Origin: Amborella trichopoda
Taxonomy: Eukaryota > Streptophyta > Magnoliopsida > Amborellales > Amborellaceae
NCBI RefSeq assembly: GCF_000471905.2
Contig: NW_006500010.1
Coordinates: 1,779,315 to 1,843,314 of the forward strand
Length of the DNA: 64,000 bases
Reading direction: 5' to 3'
Both the position numbers and the translations under genes were made by a program. Shown here piece after piece: positions 35,701 through 48,445 of the stretch. The number at the start of each line of letters is the position of its first letter. The stretch's first letter is position 1. A model generated the notes under the pieces. The model made no database searches and had not been told where the DNA came from. It saw only the letters and a list, made by a program, of their open reading frames with translations.

Positions 35701-38700
35701 ATGTCCATATGAAGGACTGCCAATGGCCAGGCCAGCCATGACCCAGGTGCGGCACGGACCAGGCCGAGGGGGCCTGTAGCCCAAGCCTGGCTCCTTACAC
35801 CATATTTTGTGGCTAGGCCCTAGTTTGGAGGATGGGCCCACCAGGCTGGGCCTCCGGGCTCATTGCTAGCCCTAGCCTATGATTCCTCTTCTTTCTAAGT
35901 TCGAATCATATAACATCATCCTTGTTTTCTGCATCCAAAGGTGCTTTATCATCCTTTTATTTTCCAAGTATTAATAGAACATCATCGCTCTTTTTCTGCA
36001 TCTAATGGTGTCATATTCAATCTCTGAGGGGCCTTGACTGCCTTAAAAACCTGGATACATGCACGTTTACCTACATACATATATATGTAAAAACACATGT
36101 CTGCATTTGTATGCACCATCCATTATACACATAATATAGGCATAGATCAGCAATCACAAGAATATTATATACAAAAGAAACATGGGAAAGCATGAATACA
36201 AGCATATGAATCTTGCCATGGTTATCTGCCAGCAGATGGAAGCACATACTTGCAGCCATGCATATCAGCTATCAAGGATGCATATGTATCTCTTTTATCT
36301 GCCATAAATGATTTGACTGAAGTACATATCAGATATTAAAGACACTTATCGTTGTTAAAACCTATGCCATGGTTGACTTATTACTATAGGTTAATCAATA
36401 CATCGGTAGATTATAAAAGGTGGAGCAAATACCCTTAAGCCTACTACATAATTCTAGGCTAGCAGATGAGAATGTGCACTGGCCGCCCTATGTAAGTGAT
36501 GGAATGAAATATCAAATAAAATGTCCAGAAAAGTGCAAATCACGACATTCAGATGCACTTGCATACTTCTGATTGACCATGCTAGCTGGAATTCAAACAA
36601 ATGTAGAAAATGGTGGGCATGGGCAAGTGAAAGCAGTCAGCTGTGTATTTTTCATTACGTGACATTAACTACATGTGCATGACTCATGGCTCATTTCCAC
36701 CCCATAAAACAAAATGCGATCACAAGGCGATGTCATACCTCTGCTAAAGTGCAACTAGCTTCACCAAGAAATTGTTGTTCATCCAGATGAATTGTCTACA
36801 AGAGTTTTCAACCTTTCATGAGTTTCAATATTCAAACTCAAACTACACAAAACAGGTACAAAAGAAACATACATGAAGATAACCAGATAACATCATTTGC
36901 CACTAATTTATCTCAATTGTAGACAGAAAACAATAAATATTTCAGACAGAACAATAAATATGTTTGGATAATTGATGGTAACTCTAAAGGTTATTGTCCA
37001 ACAGAATGTCATCAAACTTCTTAGTCTATAGCATGATGAGTCTCATAAAGAAACAAATTAATATCATGCAAAACAGATAAAACAAATTATCAAAGCATAC
37101 CAGTTTTTCAAGACAGCAAGAGATCTGACCCAATAATGGCCCAAATCAGACTCCCATGCCCAAGTCAATCATAGACCAGCGTGCAAATCAAAGGTCCTCA
37201 ATAGTTTCTGCCAGTACTCGGTAGAAAAAGGGCAAATGTCGGATATTTATCAAGATCATAATAAATGCCTCAACTGGCATACTACCATTTGTGAAACCCA
37301 ACTGTCACAAACTTGGTCAAATTAGTATGATTTTTCAGAATTCCAACCCCCCCAATGGAGTTTCTTGCCAAAGTTGTGGACCTATCCTGTCGCGCTCGTG
37401 TGTGGTGTGTGAGGCTTTGGGACTTGTGACTCTGAAATATTTTATGGATAAAGCAAAACTAAATCACACACACAATCAAGCATCACAAACTTTCATTTTC
37501 TGAAGTACTTTAAAAATAAAAAACATAAATAAATAAATAAACCTTTCATTTTGTGAAGTAAAAGAGTACCAAATGCACAAGAACAATTACCTCACACTTT
37601 TAAATGGTGGATCGTCCTGGGTCATATTGGGACCCTCTTAGACCTCACGGTTTTCTCTCACTGATGGAAGCACTGCAGTCTCCTAGACTCTTATCGATTG
37701 ATTACCTTTGGGATGGTTTCTGATTTCTAGAGAAAGGGAGGCAATTTGGTGCCAGACCCCTACTAGCTCCTGAGTTACTTGTTCTCAAGTGGGTAGGGGT
37801 ACCCTAGCATCCTAGGCTCATGAAGGATTTTGGAGGGTGGATGATTTTGCACTCTATTTGCTTGTTAAGGGTAGTTTGGATATTTTTCTTGACTAGGGTT
37901 AGGGCCTGCTTGAGTATAAACAATTATCCTTAGGGGAACCTAGGGTTAGGGTTTAGTTGGGGTTTCAAAGTAGGGTGGACTATTAACTTTTTGGGGGAAA
38001 GGTGGGTGGATAATTAGTTTTGGGTCCATCCAAACTCAAAAAGGACAAAATTTGGAGTTCACAATGTATAAAATTCCACTCTAGTCCCTTACAAGAGGTT
38101 CCCCATCACCTGCCTATGGTATGGTCTTATTTCTTTATTTTTGGCGCTAAAACGGGCGACTGGTCCCCAAACAATTGTAGATTGGGCTTCTACTGTCATT
38201 TTGCAACAAATTTCGTCCGAAAATTCCAAGAATCAAGGAAGTTCCATGCATGTGTTCTTGAATCCAAAATTCAGTAAAACCCATTTTCCATACACTTATT
38301 TTTTCATTTTCCGGTGGGTTTCTGCCAGTTTCTTGACGATCCACGACCAGGGAAATGTTGAGCCTACATCCTATGAACATTTTGGCTTATCGCTTGAAAA
38401 CTCCCCTTATCAGATGAGGTATGAGCCTTTTATTGCATCTAAAGTGCAAAATCATCCATGTCTTCACTTTTTGACACAAATTCGCTTGAAATTGACCTTC
38501 AATCCATGCCTTGTAATTTTCAGGACACCATAGAAAGCATGTCGAGCTCCATTTCTAATGCCACAAACCCCATTACTGGCTCAAGAGAGATCGTCTGAAA
38601 ACTGGTGAAAGGTTCATGAGATTTGCAAAACATAAGAAATGGCCGAATTCTCTCCAGACTTTTACCCACCTCTGGCAAGAGATACCCCTTGATATGGACT

Positions 38701-41700
38701 TCAATGGAAAAGCTTACGAGGCCTAGAATGACATATCCGAACCCCTGGTCGACCAACCTTAGGGTGTGAAAGAAGTCGAGGCTCGAAAAATTGCTAAAAA
38801 TTATTGTTTATGCAGCCTTATACCCCTAATTTTGGTGTATTACCAGAATTAACTTTTCTACATTATGCTTTACTAGTGGACCCAAATGACCTCGAAAGGG
38901 CATGGAAATTTGGAGTTGGAGTTTTCAGGATCTCTAACGTCATCTGTGATGATCATGAACCTATCGGAGGCTGATTTCCGGGGGCTCTTTTGTAATTTTG
39001 GCCTCTTTATCATGGTCCACAGCACGGTAATAGTACTCCATACATTGTTTAGACTTTTGACTATATCTTCTCTGTTCGGCATCTTTTTGAGCCCAAAATC
39101 AGGGGGGGGTATCCTTGCGGTAGTGGGGGCTATCTTGAAGTTCAATTTAAGGCTGATTTGCATCCGCATTCGCCATCTTTAATCACGGCCCTTTATTATG
39201 CACTCCATAGCGGATCAGGGGCATAATTGACTCCGAGACCCGTAGATGTTATTTGGGAGACCCTCCATCATGCAAAATGAAGCTCTTCAAAGGAATACAT
39301 CTATCGGGGGGCCCTTTCATGATTCTCCATGTAGCCGCCCTTTGGTTTCAGATGGGCCTTCCAGTGTGCGTAGACCGCGTGCAGAAAAAAGTGTGTTGGG
39401 TGAAACACATAAACCTTGTGTCATTGTCATATGCTTTTGTTTTTGCTATATTTCTCATACTCATTTTTTGTCGTATTTGCATGTTATGCATCAAGCAGAC
39501 TATGTAAATATCATGGGTGGGATCCAGATATTTTGGGGTTCCTTGTTCCACAAGCGAGGGGTTTCCGAGAACCCTGTAGCGTGGTTTTGAGCCTTCATTA
39601 CCCCTCTATAATTCAAAGCTGGTACATGTAAACAAGAGTCATGAGCTTAGAAATAATATAAAAAGGAGACCAGAGTCCTAAACAGCATACATTACCAATT
39701 ATTTTGCTTGTTAGAAAGTAGAACCACCATATAAAAAAAGGCCGACCATTTTTTGCAGCTAGGTCCGGTTGATTTCTAGAGAGCTGTTCAAATCCAAGAC
39801 CTCTCTCAATGCAAACCAGGTCTCCAACCATTAAACTAAAGGCTGAATTGATCTAAGTACCTAACAATAATTGTAGCATCCAAGTAATTGTTTATGATTC
39901 TAAAATATTTTGGCACATCGAAACTTGAATCCACCATAAGCATAGAAATAGACATAGATACTTCAAATAAAAACAGAAATTCATCTTGCAGATAATCCCA
40001 GTCTAAAATTTAAAAAGAAACTGAACATATAGATTATAGGCTACCTTAACAGGCACATTATGAAACTTGGTGTCAACATCATAAACTTTGAACCTGTAAT
40101 GAAAGATATACCAGCAGCCTGTAAGGATGAAGCTCAGAGGAAAGAATTAAGGATATAAATAGAAGTATCAAACTTGATAATGATTTCAAACATATCAAAA
40201 CAACATTTTTCACATTTAATGGGCATATACATAAAAAGAAATGAATTTTGTGAACCTTCAGAAGCTTACACCAATGGCTGAACCATCTCAAACTGATAAA
40301 TGATACAAAGCTTTGTAATCCAGACAGGATTCAATGTATTCAATAAAACTTCTGTACGTCCAACCTCTTCAAAAGTACCATCTTTTCTCTTTGAAAATAT
40401 TACAGCCATGGGATCACTCTTCAAACAAAAGATATTATTCAAGTAAGTAAAAGAAACTGCAGGAGAATAATGCATTCAAGCATGGGCAATAAACAAATAT
40501 AGATATTTCATGTTCACAATTTATGATGATAAACAGTGAGAATCCAATTCACAGATAACTAAAATATCAGAAATAACAAAACAAGTAACCAAATAATATA
40601 TCACAGGAATGCAACAAAAAAACTCTCACCCAGAACAAGTTATGCAAAAGCCTAGATGGAATACAAATCAAAGAACTCCATTAAAACCACAAGACAATCT
40701 CATATAAGAAGCGCAGCAGGAGACAATGAATAAAAAAAAGGTGCATTTTGTGGAGTTCAAATAAGATTTGTTGAGTCCGAGTATAGCAGTCAACTTATAG
40801 AAATGCTTGAATTTAGATCATATATAAATCCACCGTATATAAGCTTCCAGTATAATTTGCAAAAGCTATATGACACTATTGGAACTATAGATTCTATGCA
40901 ACTTTTGTGGAAGCAGCCACCATGATGATACGAGAATTCTAGCCAATAAACAGTCAGTAAAATAATTGCTACGTGGCCCATGGCTCATCACCTTAATCAT
41001 ACTCATCATCTTGCACACCCTTCTGCAACACCTATCATTCTCAGAAGTATGGCATACTACTTCCAAGGACTAGAACGCTGAAAAAGGGATGCCTGTGCCA
41101 CGTACACCTTGGTCAACAAATATGATAGACAGCACAACTCAAAGAAAAGTACTTGTAAACAAGTTTTTCCATTCTTTTTACTGATAAAGAAGGATACAAG
41201 TCAAAGTGGGCCCGACTATATTTATTGAAACCTGTAGCTAACATGCAACCAATGGACCTCCTCAAATATAAACTTCTTCTATATTTAGAATTGTTACCAA
41301 CTTGGCCCGCTCAAATGTGTCCAGTATATGAATTGTATTAGAAGTAACCAAGTATGATCAATAAGACAGTCAAAATGACGAGGATAGCTGCAGTTGTGCT
41401 TCAGCCACAAACCATCTGCAGTGCAACCCTTGGAATCATAAACAAACTAAAAAGGTGATACAAAATAGATACACATCCCTATCTAAAACTACCACACAAT
41501 ATACCTCCACTTAACCAGGTACCCGGCCAAAGCATCAAAGAGAACCAGGAACTCCCCTATCAACGCAACTGGACTACAAATAACAACGACAATCAAAGGA
41601 TAAAACAACATGGAATAGTTCGTTTGCTCTCTCAGCAGCGGTTTTTTGGCCTCTTCAGAGACCATGAAGGAAATAAACCGCTCTCTTGATTGGGATTTAT

Positions 41701-44700
41701 TGGTCATACTGACTGTACAACAGCTGAGGCCATCGCCTACTCAAGGGCATCAAGGGAGATTCTGAGAAGAATGTCATCTCTTGGGCGTCAAGAGGCTAAA
41801 CCTGACCTTGGTGACTACAACAGGCCTTTGACCACATTTTCATTTATGCAGGGGATCTTTGATGACATTTTCAATTTATGCAGACCTATTCACACCTCCT
41901 TTCGATATACGTGACACGAAGCCAACAAGAAGCTGATACCCTTCTAAGAATGGAACTAACGCAGGATACAGTCAAGGACTATTTTGGCATCTTTTTGAGG
42001 TGCAGTCCCTGGATCTTTTTGCTTTTCTATCACTGTAAAGGGTTCATTTTTGGTTGTATAGAGAGTATTAAAATACATCATTTTCTGCAATGTGTAGAAT
42101 GCCCAACTTGTGGAACTTTCATGTAACTTCACTCCGCTTTCCCAAAATGTGGGACACCATCCTTCATTCATGTAACTTCATACTTCTTTATAAATATGAT
42201 CGTCAATGCTTATTCAGAAAAAAGGACATGGGAGAGATGGCAGGAGGAAGGCTGCATCAAATGGAAATTGAATAAAAGAATAAACATTCAAGTGGGTTAT
42301 AAATGTTGCAGAATGTAGAAAAACTCAAAAGAGATACTACATACAACAGAAAAGTATGCGAATAGGTCAAAGGAGAATGCAGTTAGCTCTTGAGTGGTTT
42401 TCTCCAGCCAAATCAAGAAGACAATACAAGAACATGCCTAAGAAATGGTTCAGATCTTTATAGATCAGAACTTTACGAAATGATCAAGCTGTTCCAAAAA
42501 ATTCAGACCTTTATGTGGATTCCTAAATTCCAAAGATTAAAGGAAAGTTTATATAAGGTTGAGGCCCCTAAACAATCAAATTAAGACACACCTCAAAAAT
42601 TTGCTAGAAGATGTTGTTTCGATGCCCAAAAATTCTCAAATCGATCATCTCAACCTCAAGATGTATGGACATAAGAAAAAATGGATTACAAGTCTTGGAA
42701 ATAGCGTATCTTGTGATGCATATTTTTGACCGTCAATATTCACGATTTTCAAGTGTTCATAGATCTGCTCAATCTAACACTATTTTTTAAGAGTTAAATC
42801 TTAAGGCCTTCATAAAGATTTTTAGTACTGAAACAACATCTTTCGACGCTATTTGAAGGTGCACCTTACTTTCATTGTTTAGGGCCTCAGCCTTATACAC
42901 ACCACACCCAAGATTAAAATGCCTGCCAGTGAACCAGATGAGGATTGTGATTCCCAAAAGTGCACATTTTCATCAATTGTCAAGGGGTTCCACTTCCCCT
43001 CAATAAATGTTCCCAATAGCTTTTTGAATTTACATTGCCATAAAATAGCAGCTTTAATGAAATCTCTTTTCCCACATGGACAGTGAGAGGATCCAAAACT
43101 AAGAAATCTCACTCCAGAAGTATATAGAAACAGACTCCATCTCTCAAACTTGGGGCAAAAGAAATTTCTTGCCCTTTCTCCTTACCCTCTTTCTCCCTCC
43201 TATCTCGCTCTTTTTATGTTAACCCAATCTATCATTGTCTAAAAAAAGAGAGACAATAAAAATAAAATAAAAGAGAGGAAAAAAAGGGCTCATGTTTCAT
43301 CCAGTGACATGATTGGGGAAATTACATTCTAATCATTGATGCAGGAAAGGATATTCCTGAACCCATAAATGCTATGTACCTCATAATGTATTATGCATAA
43401 AGCAGTTAACACAATTGGGTGTTTATAATCTAAGGGAGGAGTGTCATGCAAAAACGTGATGAACCTGCCTAGTTGTTTTAAATTTTCACATTTTCACTAC
43501 TAAATTGAATTTTAAAATTTTAAACAAATAATAAAAGTTCAAAAAGATATTTCAAAAATCCATAATTGAAATCCTTGGCTGAAGCATCATTATTAAAGAA
43601 TGGAAAGTATGGACTCCATATTTCATTGCATCCATCCGTTGCTTACTTGTTACCAAAAGGATACAAACCAAGGGAATGATTTGAAACCGGGGCATAATTC
43701 TCTTAGGCTTGACTTAACATCCTTTCCCTTGCACTAGCCTCCATGGACGTCATGCCTTAAGTTTATATACTTAAGAGCGTCCATTTGCACCTACATATGC
43801 CCCGAAGAACTAGGAAACATTTGAAGGGATCCTAACACTTTTGAACTGATGACCATAACTTGCCCAGGGAGACGATAGTTGATACTAACCTTTTAAGTGC
43901 AATGTTACATCGAGCTGGTGGTTGCCAGACATTTCTATAGCCTTGTGGTCAAACAATTTGATTGGTTCCTCTCGAAGATGAAAGATCCACTATTTGTCCA
44001 ATGTAAGAACTCAAACATCCAAGATTTTCAGGCCAACAAATTAAATTTCTGAAGGCCATTGGAGAATTCAAGCATTGAAAGATAACCCATAGAAAGAAGA
44101 GAGGAAAAAAAACAAAGAGCACAACATGGGCCCATCTGTTGTCAATAATGATCAAATGGCCCTAATCCAATAGAGAAAAGAAACATTGGGGGAAAATAAA
44201 TGGTTGAAAGCCTTTAGTAAATGACAAATATAGATAAGTCTTGATAGTACAAGCATCAAAAAGAGAGCTGACGCCAGACCACAAACTCCAAATTATTCTT
44301 GCAACAATTCTAGGAAATTGTCTCCATATCCTGGGGTAGTATTTAAAATGCTTTTCAATGGTCTCAAACCTCTATGTGACTAAGACTAACCAGGTTCTAC
44401 ACATGCACCATGCCCAGTCCACCTATAAATTGGTTGTGTGATTACCACACACTTACCCCCAAGCTTTCGTTATTTCTGAGTAACTGGGATATTTGCGGCC
44501 TTGCTCTAAATCATTGTCATTTGGTATGGCTATTTTGAGGTGTCATATAAATCAATGGCTACTTCACTCCATAGTTGTTGGAAACAGGAGCAATTAGGAA
44601 TCAGAAGCGGGGAAGAGGCAAAAAGCTTCATATAATCGGAAGCGCCATCAGTATTATTACGCATATATCAGGAATCAAGATTCCCACCATTTGGGAATTG

Positions 44701-47346
44701 CACTCCCAACCACTTGAAAAAGCGCAAGAAGTTATTAAGGAACAAGTTCCATAGCGCCAAAGGCTCAAGGTTATAGAGTATCCTAGCCAAGGTTATTATT
44801 GGAGTCAATGTATTGAGTACACTTAGCAAGGGTTCCCCTTGTATTAATATCAACATCCCCAAGTGCCCTAAGTAAGGGTTCCCCTGGTATTGGAATCAAC
44901 ATATTGAGTGCCCTTAATCACAGTTCCCAATAAATATTAGAATTAAGGTCGAGTGCTCTTAGCTAGAGTTCCCTATGTACTAGAGTTGAGGTTTAATGGA
45001 ATTTCCAAATTGAATATAGAAAGTAAAATTATTTGATTTATTAATAATGAACTTAAAAAAAAAACAAGACATTTATTTTGGATGCCTGGAATATAGGAAT
45101 GACGTTAAGTAGAGTTTCTAGACACCCATTTGGATGTTAGATAGAGTTTCTAGACGCCCATCTTGATGTTCTATAGCGTTTCTTGACACCCATCCTCGTC
45201 GAATAAAGATAAATGAGGACCATGTGGATTTAATGGTGTGGAATTTGGATTCCAAATAACTCAGATTGATATTCCTAAAAACTGGAAGATACCATGTTCA
45301 TCGAGTCACCATTTGTTGTAACTGTGAATCCAGGTTTTGATGTTGTGATGGATTCCAAATAAATGAAATCGAGATTCTTAGAAGGTGGAAGCGAGATCCA
45401 TAAATTGAAAGAACCCGATTCTATGATGATTAAGACTCATTGATCGAAGCACCAAAGCAAGATTCCGAAGAGGAATCACTACCTGAGGTGGAAGACTCTA
45501 GTAACTATGGTTTCATTCACAAATCAGCATAAGAAACAAATCCAGTAGAACAACTCATATTTCGATATTTGTTTCCTCCTTTAACTAGCAAGTGCAACAA
45601 CTTTTGGCAAAATGATCTATATGCCAAAAATCAACCTGCTGAGGGAAATCAAGAAGAGCTAATAATCATTAAAAATTTAGTTTTGATGTAAACAATATGG
45701 GCGCTATACCCATAGTCTAATGGTTTTGAAGTTCTAATGTCTTGCAACTAGACGACATGCCCAAATCCCATGCTAAATAAAAATCTAAATTGGCATTCAG
45801 ATGAACCACTCTCAAGCAATGAATACAAAAAATCCATAAACCAGAAGTGGAAAACAAGCAAGCATCCATTCTGGGACATAATTGTGTTCAATGAAAAAAA
45901 TCCAACAAAACTTTCACTGTTCTTTCTCGTTAATTGATATAATGGGACTTTCAATGATGCAGGTTGATGTGTACACATACGAGGAGTGTGGGTTCGGGAT
46001 TTTCCAGGTAACTATAGCCCCAATTCTGGTTTTTGTTTTACTTTATATATATATATATATATATATATAAACAGTCTGAATTGGTCTTAGAAGGGAGAGG
46101 ACCTTAAACTTTCCCTTAAAGTGTCCCAAGCTCGGATAAAGGAGATGGTTTGTGTTAGGTAGGCAGCCAACATAAAATTTTGTCAAACTTATCATGAATC
46201 CTGAACTGGACCAGGATTTGTGTAGCTAACCCCAATTAGTTGGGAAAAGGATCTGATGATGATGATTATGACGAATTAATTTTCAGCATACAAAATTTCA
46301 GCAAATTTGAGGAATCCATACCTTTGAAAAAACATCCAGATCAAGCAAATTTGAGGCAGACAGTGATATCTGTGTTACAAATGTTCATCAATAAATGACT
46401 AATTAGATAGTGTTCATCCAAATAAGAAGATCGAAAGGTACACATACAAGTTATATCACTGTGTTCATATTACAATGTTATATTGGTAATTGGTGAAATG
46501 GCACAGCACATGAAGTAACTTGTACACTTTTTGTGCTCCAATCTATAACTTAAAGAGTGTCATATTTAGAAATATGACAAAAGATCTCTAAACCAAAGAC
46601 ATGAAAATTGAACATATCATGACATGGTATGGCGAACAACTGAAGCCTAATTGACTGAGAATAGTATCGATCCAAGAAACAGACAAATTAGAAAAGAGGC
46701 AGATAGAAATGTTTTAAAAATATATAACAGCGCATCTCATAGAAAAACTAACAGGTAAAGCCGACAATAGTCACAAAATTTATGAAAATATAAGAAGACA
46801 TTGATGCTAAAGGTGTAATTATTACCTGTGGGATAAATTTGAATAAGTAGTTTTCATGAAGATAGGTCAGGGCAAGAAACACAGGTTGGAGAGAGGGAGA
46901 GAGGGAGAGAGAGATAGAGATAGAGAGAGAGAGAGATGGGAAACAAGTATCGCCACTCAATATTTTAAAAGCAGAATAAATGGGAACAGAAACAATTATA
47001 TCTGATTTGGACAAATAGAGAGAGGAAAGGGAAACATAAAAGGCACAAAGATAGATCAAGCAGAGATAGAGGGAGGAAAACCAGACAAATTCACATACAG
47101 ATAAATAATAAATATGCAGTTGAGAGGGAGAGAAAGGGCATGCAAGACCATGAAGAAACTCAAATTGTAGGATTTAAGGTCTCCAAGCCAATGTAAGAGA
47201 AGGAGACAGATAAAAGTAAGATAGAGATGGACAATAGATGACAAAAGGAATCAAAAGAATACACAAATAATAATTCAACTAAAGACACATTACCCCTCCA
47301 ATTGACTGTCAAAGAGAGGGTGGATTGTCTATGCAAATTAAAGAGT

Positions 47347-47393
<47 letters not shown>

Positions 47394-47561
47394 AAACAAA
47401 CAAGTACTAGTTAGTTGATACGAAAGAAAGTACATAGCGAGTAGGAGAGAGGACGAACAACTAAGTAACGACGAACGAACCGACNNNNNNNNNNNNNNNN
47501 NNNNTAACGTACGTAACGTACGTACGTACGTACGTAGTAGTACGTAGAGTAGTAGTAGTAG

Positions 47562-47631
<70 letters not shown>

Positions 47632-48006
47632 TCAAACAACAAAGTCATAGTTGATCAGAAAAATCATGCATGGAGAGAGACGACATAAAGCACGAACGCA
47701 TGGATAATCAATCAGAAAACGAGGTTTAGAGAGAGAGAGGAGATAAAAACCAAGGCGTTCAATGTTTCATGGTTCATAGATTTAGTCATAGATAGAAAGA
47801 GAAGAACATCAGTGCATGCAAAACCAGTCAACGTAATACGTTTAGAGAGAGAAAGATACCTCCAATTGAGAGTAGAGGCCATAGTGACCTTTATTTCTCA
47901 AGAAGAGATCGACTGTGTCGTTGGCTTCAGCATTAGGTTCAGAGGTTTTATCAGCAGTTCCCACGGCTTGCTGGCCCCCCCTTGTGTCTGAGAAACACCC
48001 TCCCAT
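30473..48006 (-). CDS. BON3: BONZAI-type copine (C2A-C2B-vWA), most like BON3
   Basis: Sixteen exons (minus): 48006-47860, 46369-46322, 40418-40270, 40093-40045, 36795-36739, 35477-35301, 35206-35072, 34944-34883, 34799-34691, 34592-34478, 34394-34318, 34168-34031, 32679-32515, 32408-32295, 31642-31546, 30600-30473. Total 1767 nt, 588 aa plus TGA; all junctions GT-AG and in frame. The start [11 protein letters not shown] has Gly2 for N-myristoylation and Cys4, as in plant BONZAIs. C2A is about residues 40-165 (FSKSDPMAV), C2B about 185-310 (FSKSDPFLI). The vWA domain is about 340-545 with a D-F-T-A-S MIDAS-like motif near 347. Pro-rich tail. BON proteins are Ca2+-responsive plasma-membrane proteins that restrain NLR immunity and act in calcium and growth homeostasis. 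Motifs such as YHNVPVK-like FHNVPVK and YSFLDYIS point to BON3 rather than BON1/2. Introns 1, 2 and 4 are 1.5, 5.9 and 3.2 kb. Confidence 0.95.
32704..32740. repeat. (GA)n microsatellite in copine intron 12
   Basis: Nearly pure GA run of about 37 bp just upstream of exon 13 on the gene strand, where it forms a long CT tract before the acceptor. Confidence 0.9.
35705..35880. repeat. GC-rich block, possibly a hAT-like fragment, in copine intron 5
   Basis: GGCC-rich island within AT-rich intron. The left TGCCAATGGCC and the right CATTGCTAGCCCTAG resemble, in inverted form, the TAGGGGTGGCAATGG ends of the element at 51786. No target duplication was seen. Confidence 0.35.
36796..40044. other. Copine intron 4, carrying an unclassified insert (about 37300-39640)
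   Basis: The 3.2-kb intron contains a 2.3-kb block of higher GC with long ORFs on both strands (for example 38141-38533), unlike flanking intron sequence. A promoter-like stretch (GAGTATAAACAA, then TTAGGGGAACC, near 37914) resembles retroelement LTR or satellite-like sequence. No terminal repeats or known domain were identified. A tRNA-like SINE head on the minus strand may lie near 39720-39850 (TAGTTTAATGG, GGATTTGAACA). Confidence 0.35.
42542..42909. mobile_element. MULE-type MITE, copy 4, with exact 9-bp target duplication
   Basis: A 368-bp element flanked by AAGATTAAA at 42533-42541 and 42910-42918. TIRs: GGAAAGTTTATATAAGGTTG and inverted right end GGGTGTGGTGTGTATAAGGC. Both go on to GAGGCCC(C)TAAACAATCAAA-type sequence over about 60 bp. 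Sits in copine intron 2. Confidence 0.9.
44765..45000. repeat. Degenerate 45-bp tandem array (about five units)
   Basis: Units contain AGTGCCCTTAG(C/T)AAGGGTTC-like sequence followed by TATTGGAATCAA. The GGTT/AGTT landmark recurs at spacings of about 40, 46, 45 and 45 bp. Intronic minisatellite. Confidence 0.75.
45105..45205. repeat. Degenerate 32-bp tandem array (three units)
   Basis: AGAGTTTCTAGACACCCAT-type units start at 45111, 45143 and 45175, each followed by TTGATGTT-like sequence. About 100 bp from the 45-bp array but a different unit. Confidence 0.75.
46085..46275 (+). mobile_element. SINE/RTE-tail retroposon, second copy
   Basis: Shares with 13283-13425 the stretch CCAAGC...GGAGA, GTTTGTGTTAGGTAGGCAGC, then CCCCAATTAGTTGGGA and a GATGATGATGATTATGA tail. 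No clear target duplication. Lies in copine intron 2, antisense to the gene. Confidence 0.6.
47350..47630. repeat. Two (GA)n runs flanking a 20-N assembly gap and (ACGT)n-like sequence
   Basis: GA runs at 47350-47390 and about 47568-47626. Between them are N at 47485-47504 and an unusual CGTA/TAG-rich low-complexity stretch (47505-47567). All within copine intron 1. Frames translated across it as Leu/Ser repeats are artefacts of the GA runs. Confidence 0.9.
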
Positions 48007-48445
48007 AGCTCTGAAACACCATGAGGAAACGCAAACCCCCACAAAAACCGAAAAAAAAAAAGTATATTCATTAGCAAAAAACCATATGAAGAATCAGTTT
48101 CTGAACAATTTTGTACGAAATTAACGCCCCGTAAATTTAATGGAAGGTTTGAATTTTGAATAAATGCCCATTATATCAAGGCAGATGAAGCGGCTAATAG
48201 CAAATGTAAGAACCTGGTTTCTCTGGATCAATGGCGGTCTCTGGAGTTGAAAAGAGAATAAAATTAGGGTTAGGGGAAAGAAGAGACAGAATGAGCATCT
48301 CACTGGTGCCTGAGTTTGAGAGAAGAGGGTCTCCTTTGTGGTAGACCGCTATAATGGGTGTGCTTATTTTTAGTGGGATGGCTTCATTTGGAACGCAAAG
48401 AGCAGGTGGGAAATTTTAAGATGGAGAAAATCGAAATGCCAAATT
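48007..48445. promoter_or_regulatory. Copine 5' UTR/promoter region
   Basis: The sequence before the ATG on the gene strand has GTTTCAG|AG immediately 5' of it. A possible donor CCAG|GTTCTTAC lies near 48212, so a 5' UTR intron is conceivable. No TATA box assigned with confidence. Confidence 0.3.

Larger units (their letters stand above)
40419..46321. other. Copine intron 2 (5.9 kb), repeat-loaded
   Basis: Contains MITE copy 4, two degenerate tandem arrays (44765-45205), a SINE/RTE-tail copy (46085-46275) and an (AT)n run (about 46043-46069). A weak plus-strand LINE RNase-H-like stretch near 41690-42000 ([20 protein letters not shown]) is also present. No internal gene recognised. Confidence 0.5.

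Noticed and set aside
38020-38533. ORFs in copine intron 4 as a nested gene
   Set aside because: No recognisable domain, open on both strands, no splice or codon signal; more likely repeat sequence.
39720-39850. Second tRNA-derived SINE head (minus)
   Set aside because: Box A and B resemblances exist but no target duplication or second copy; kept only as a note under intron 4.
41690-42270. LINE RNase-H domain in copine intron 2
   Set aside because: Only a short resemblance ([11 protein letters not shown] and REANKK-like words in different frames); not strong enough for its own entry.
45700-45770. tRNA-like stretch (CATAGTCTAATGG)
   Set aside because: Box A-like sequence only; no acceptable T-loop, acceptor pairing or target duplication.
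47160-47648. 162-aa Leu/Ser repeat ORF
   Set aside because: Translation of GA microsatellites and of the N gap.
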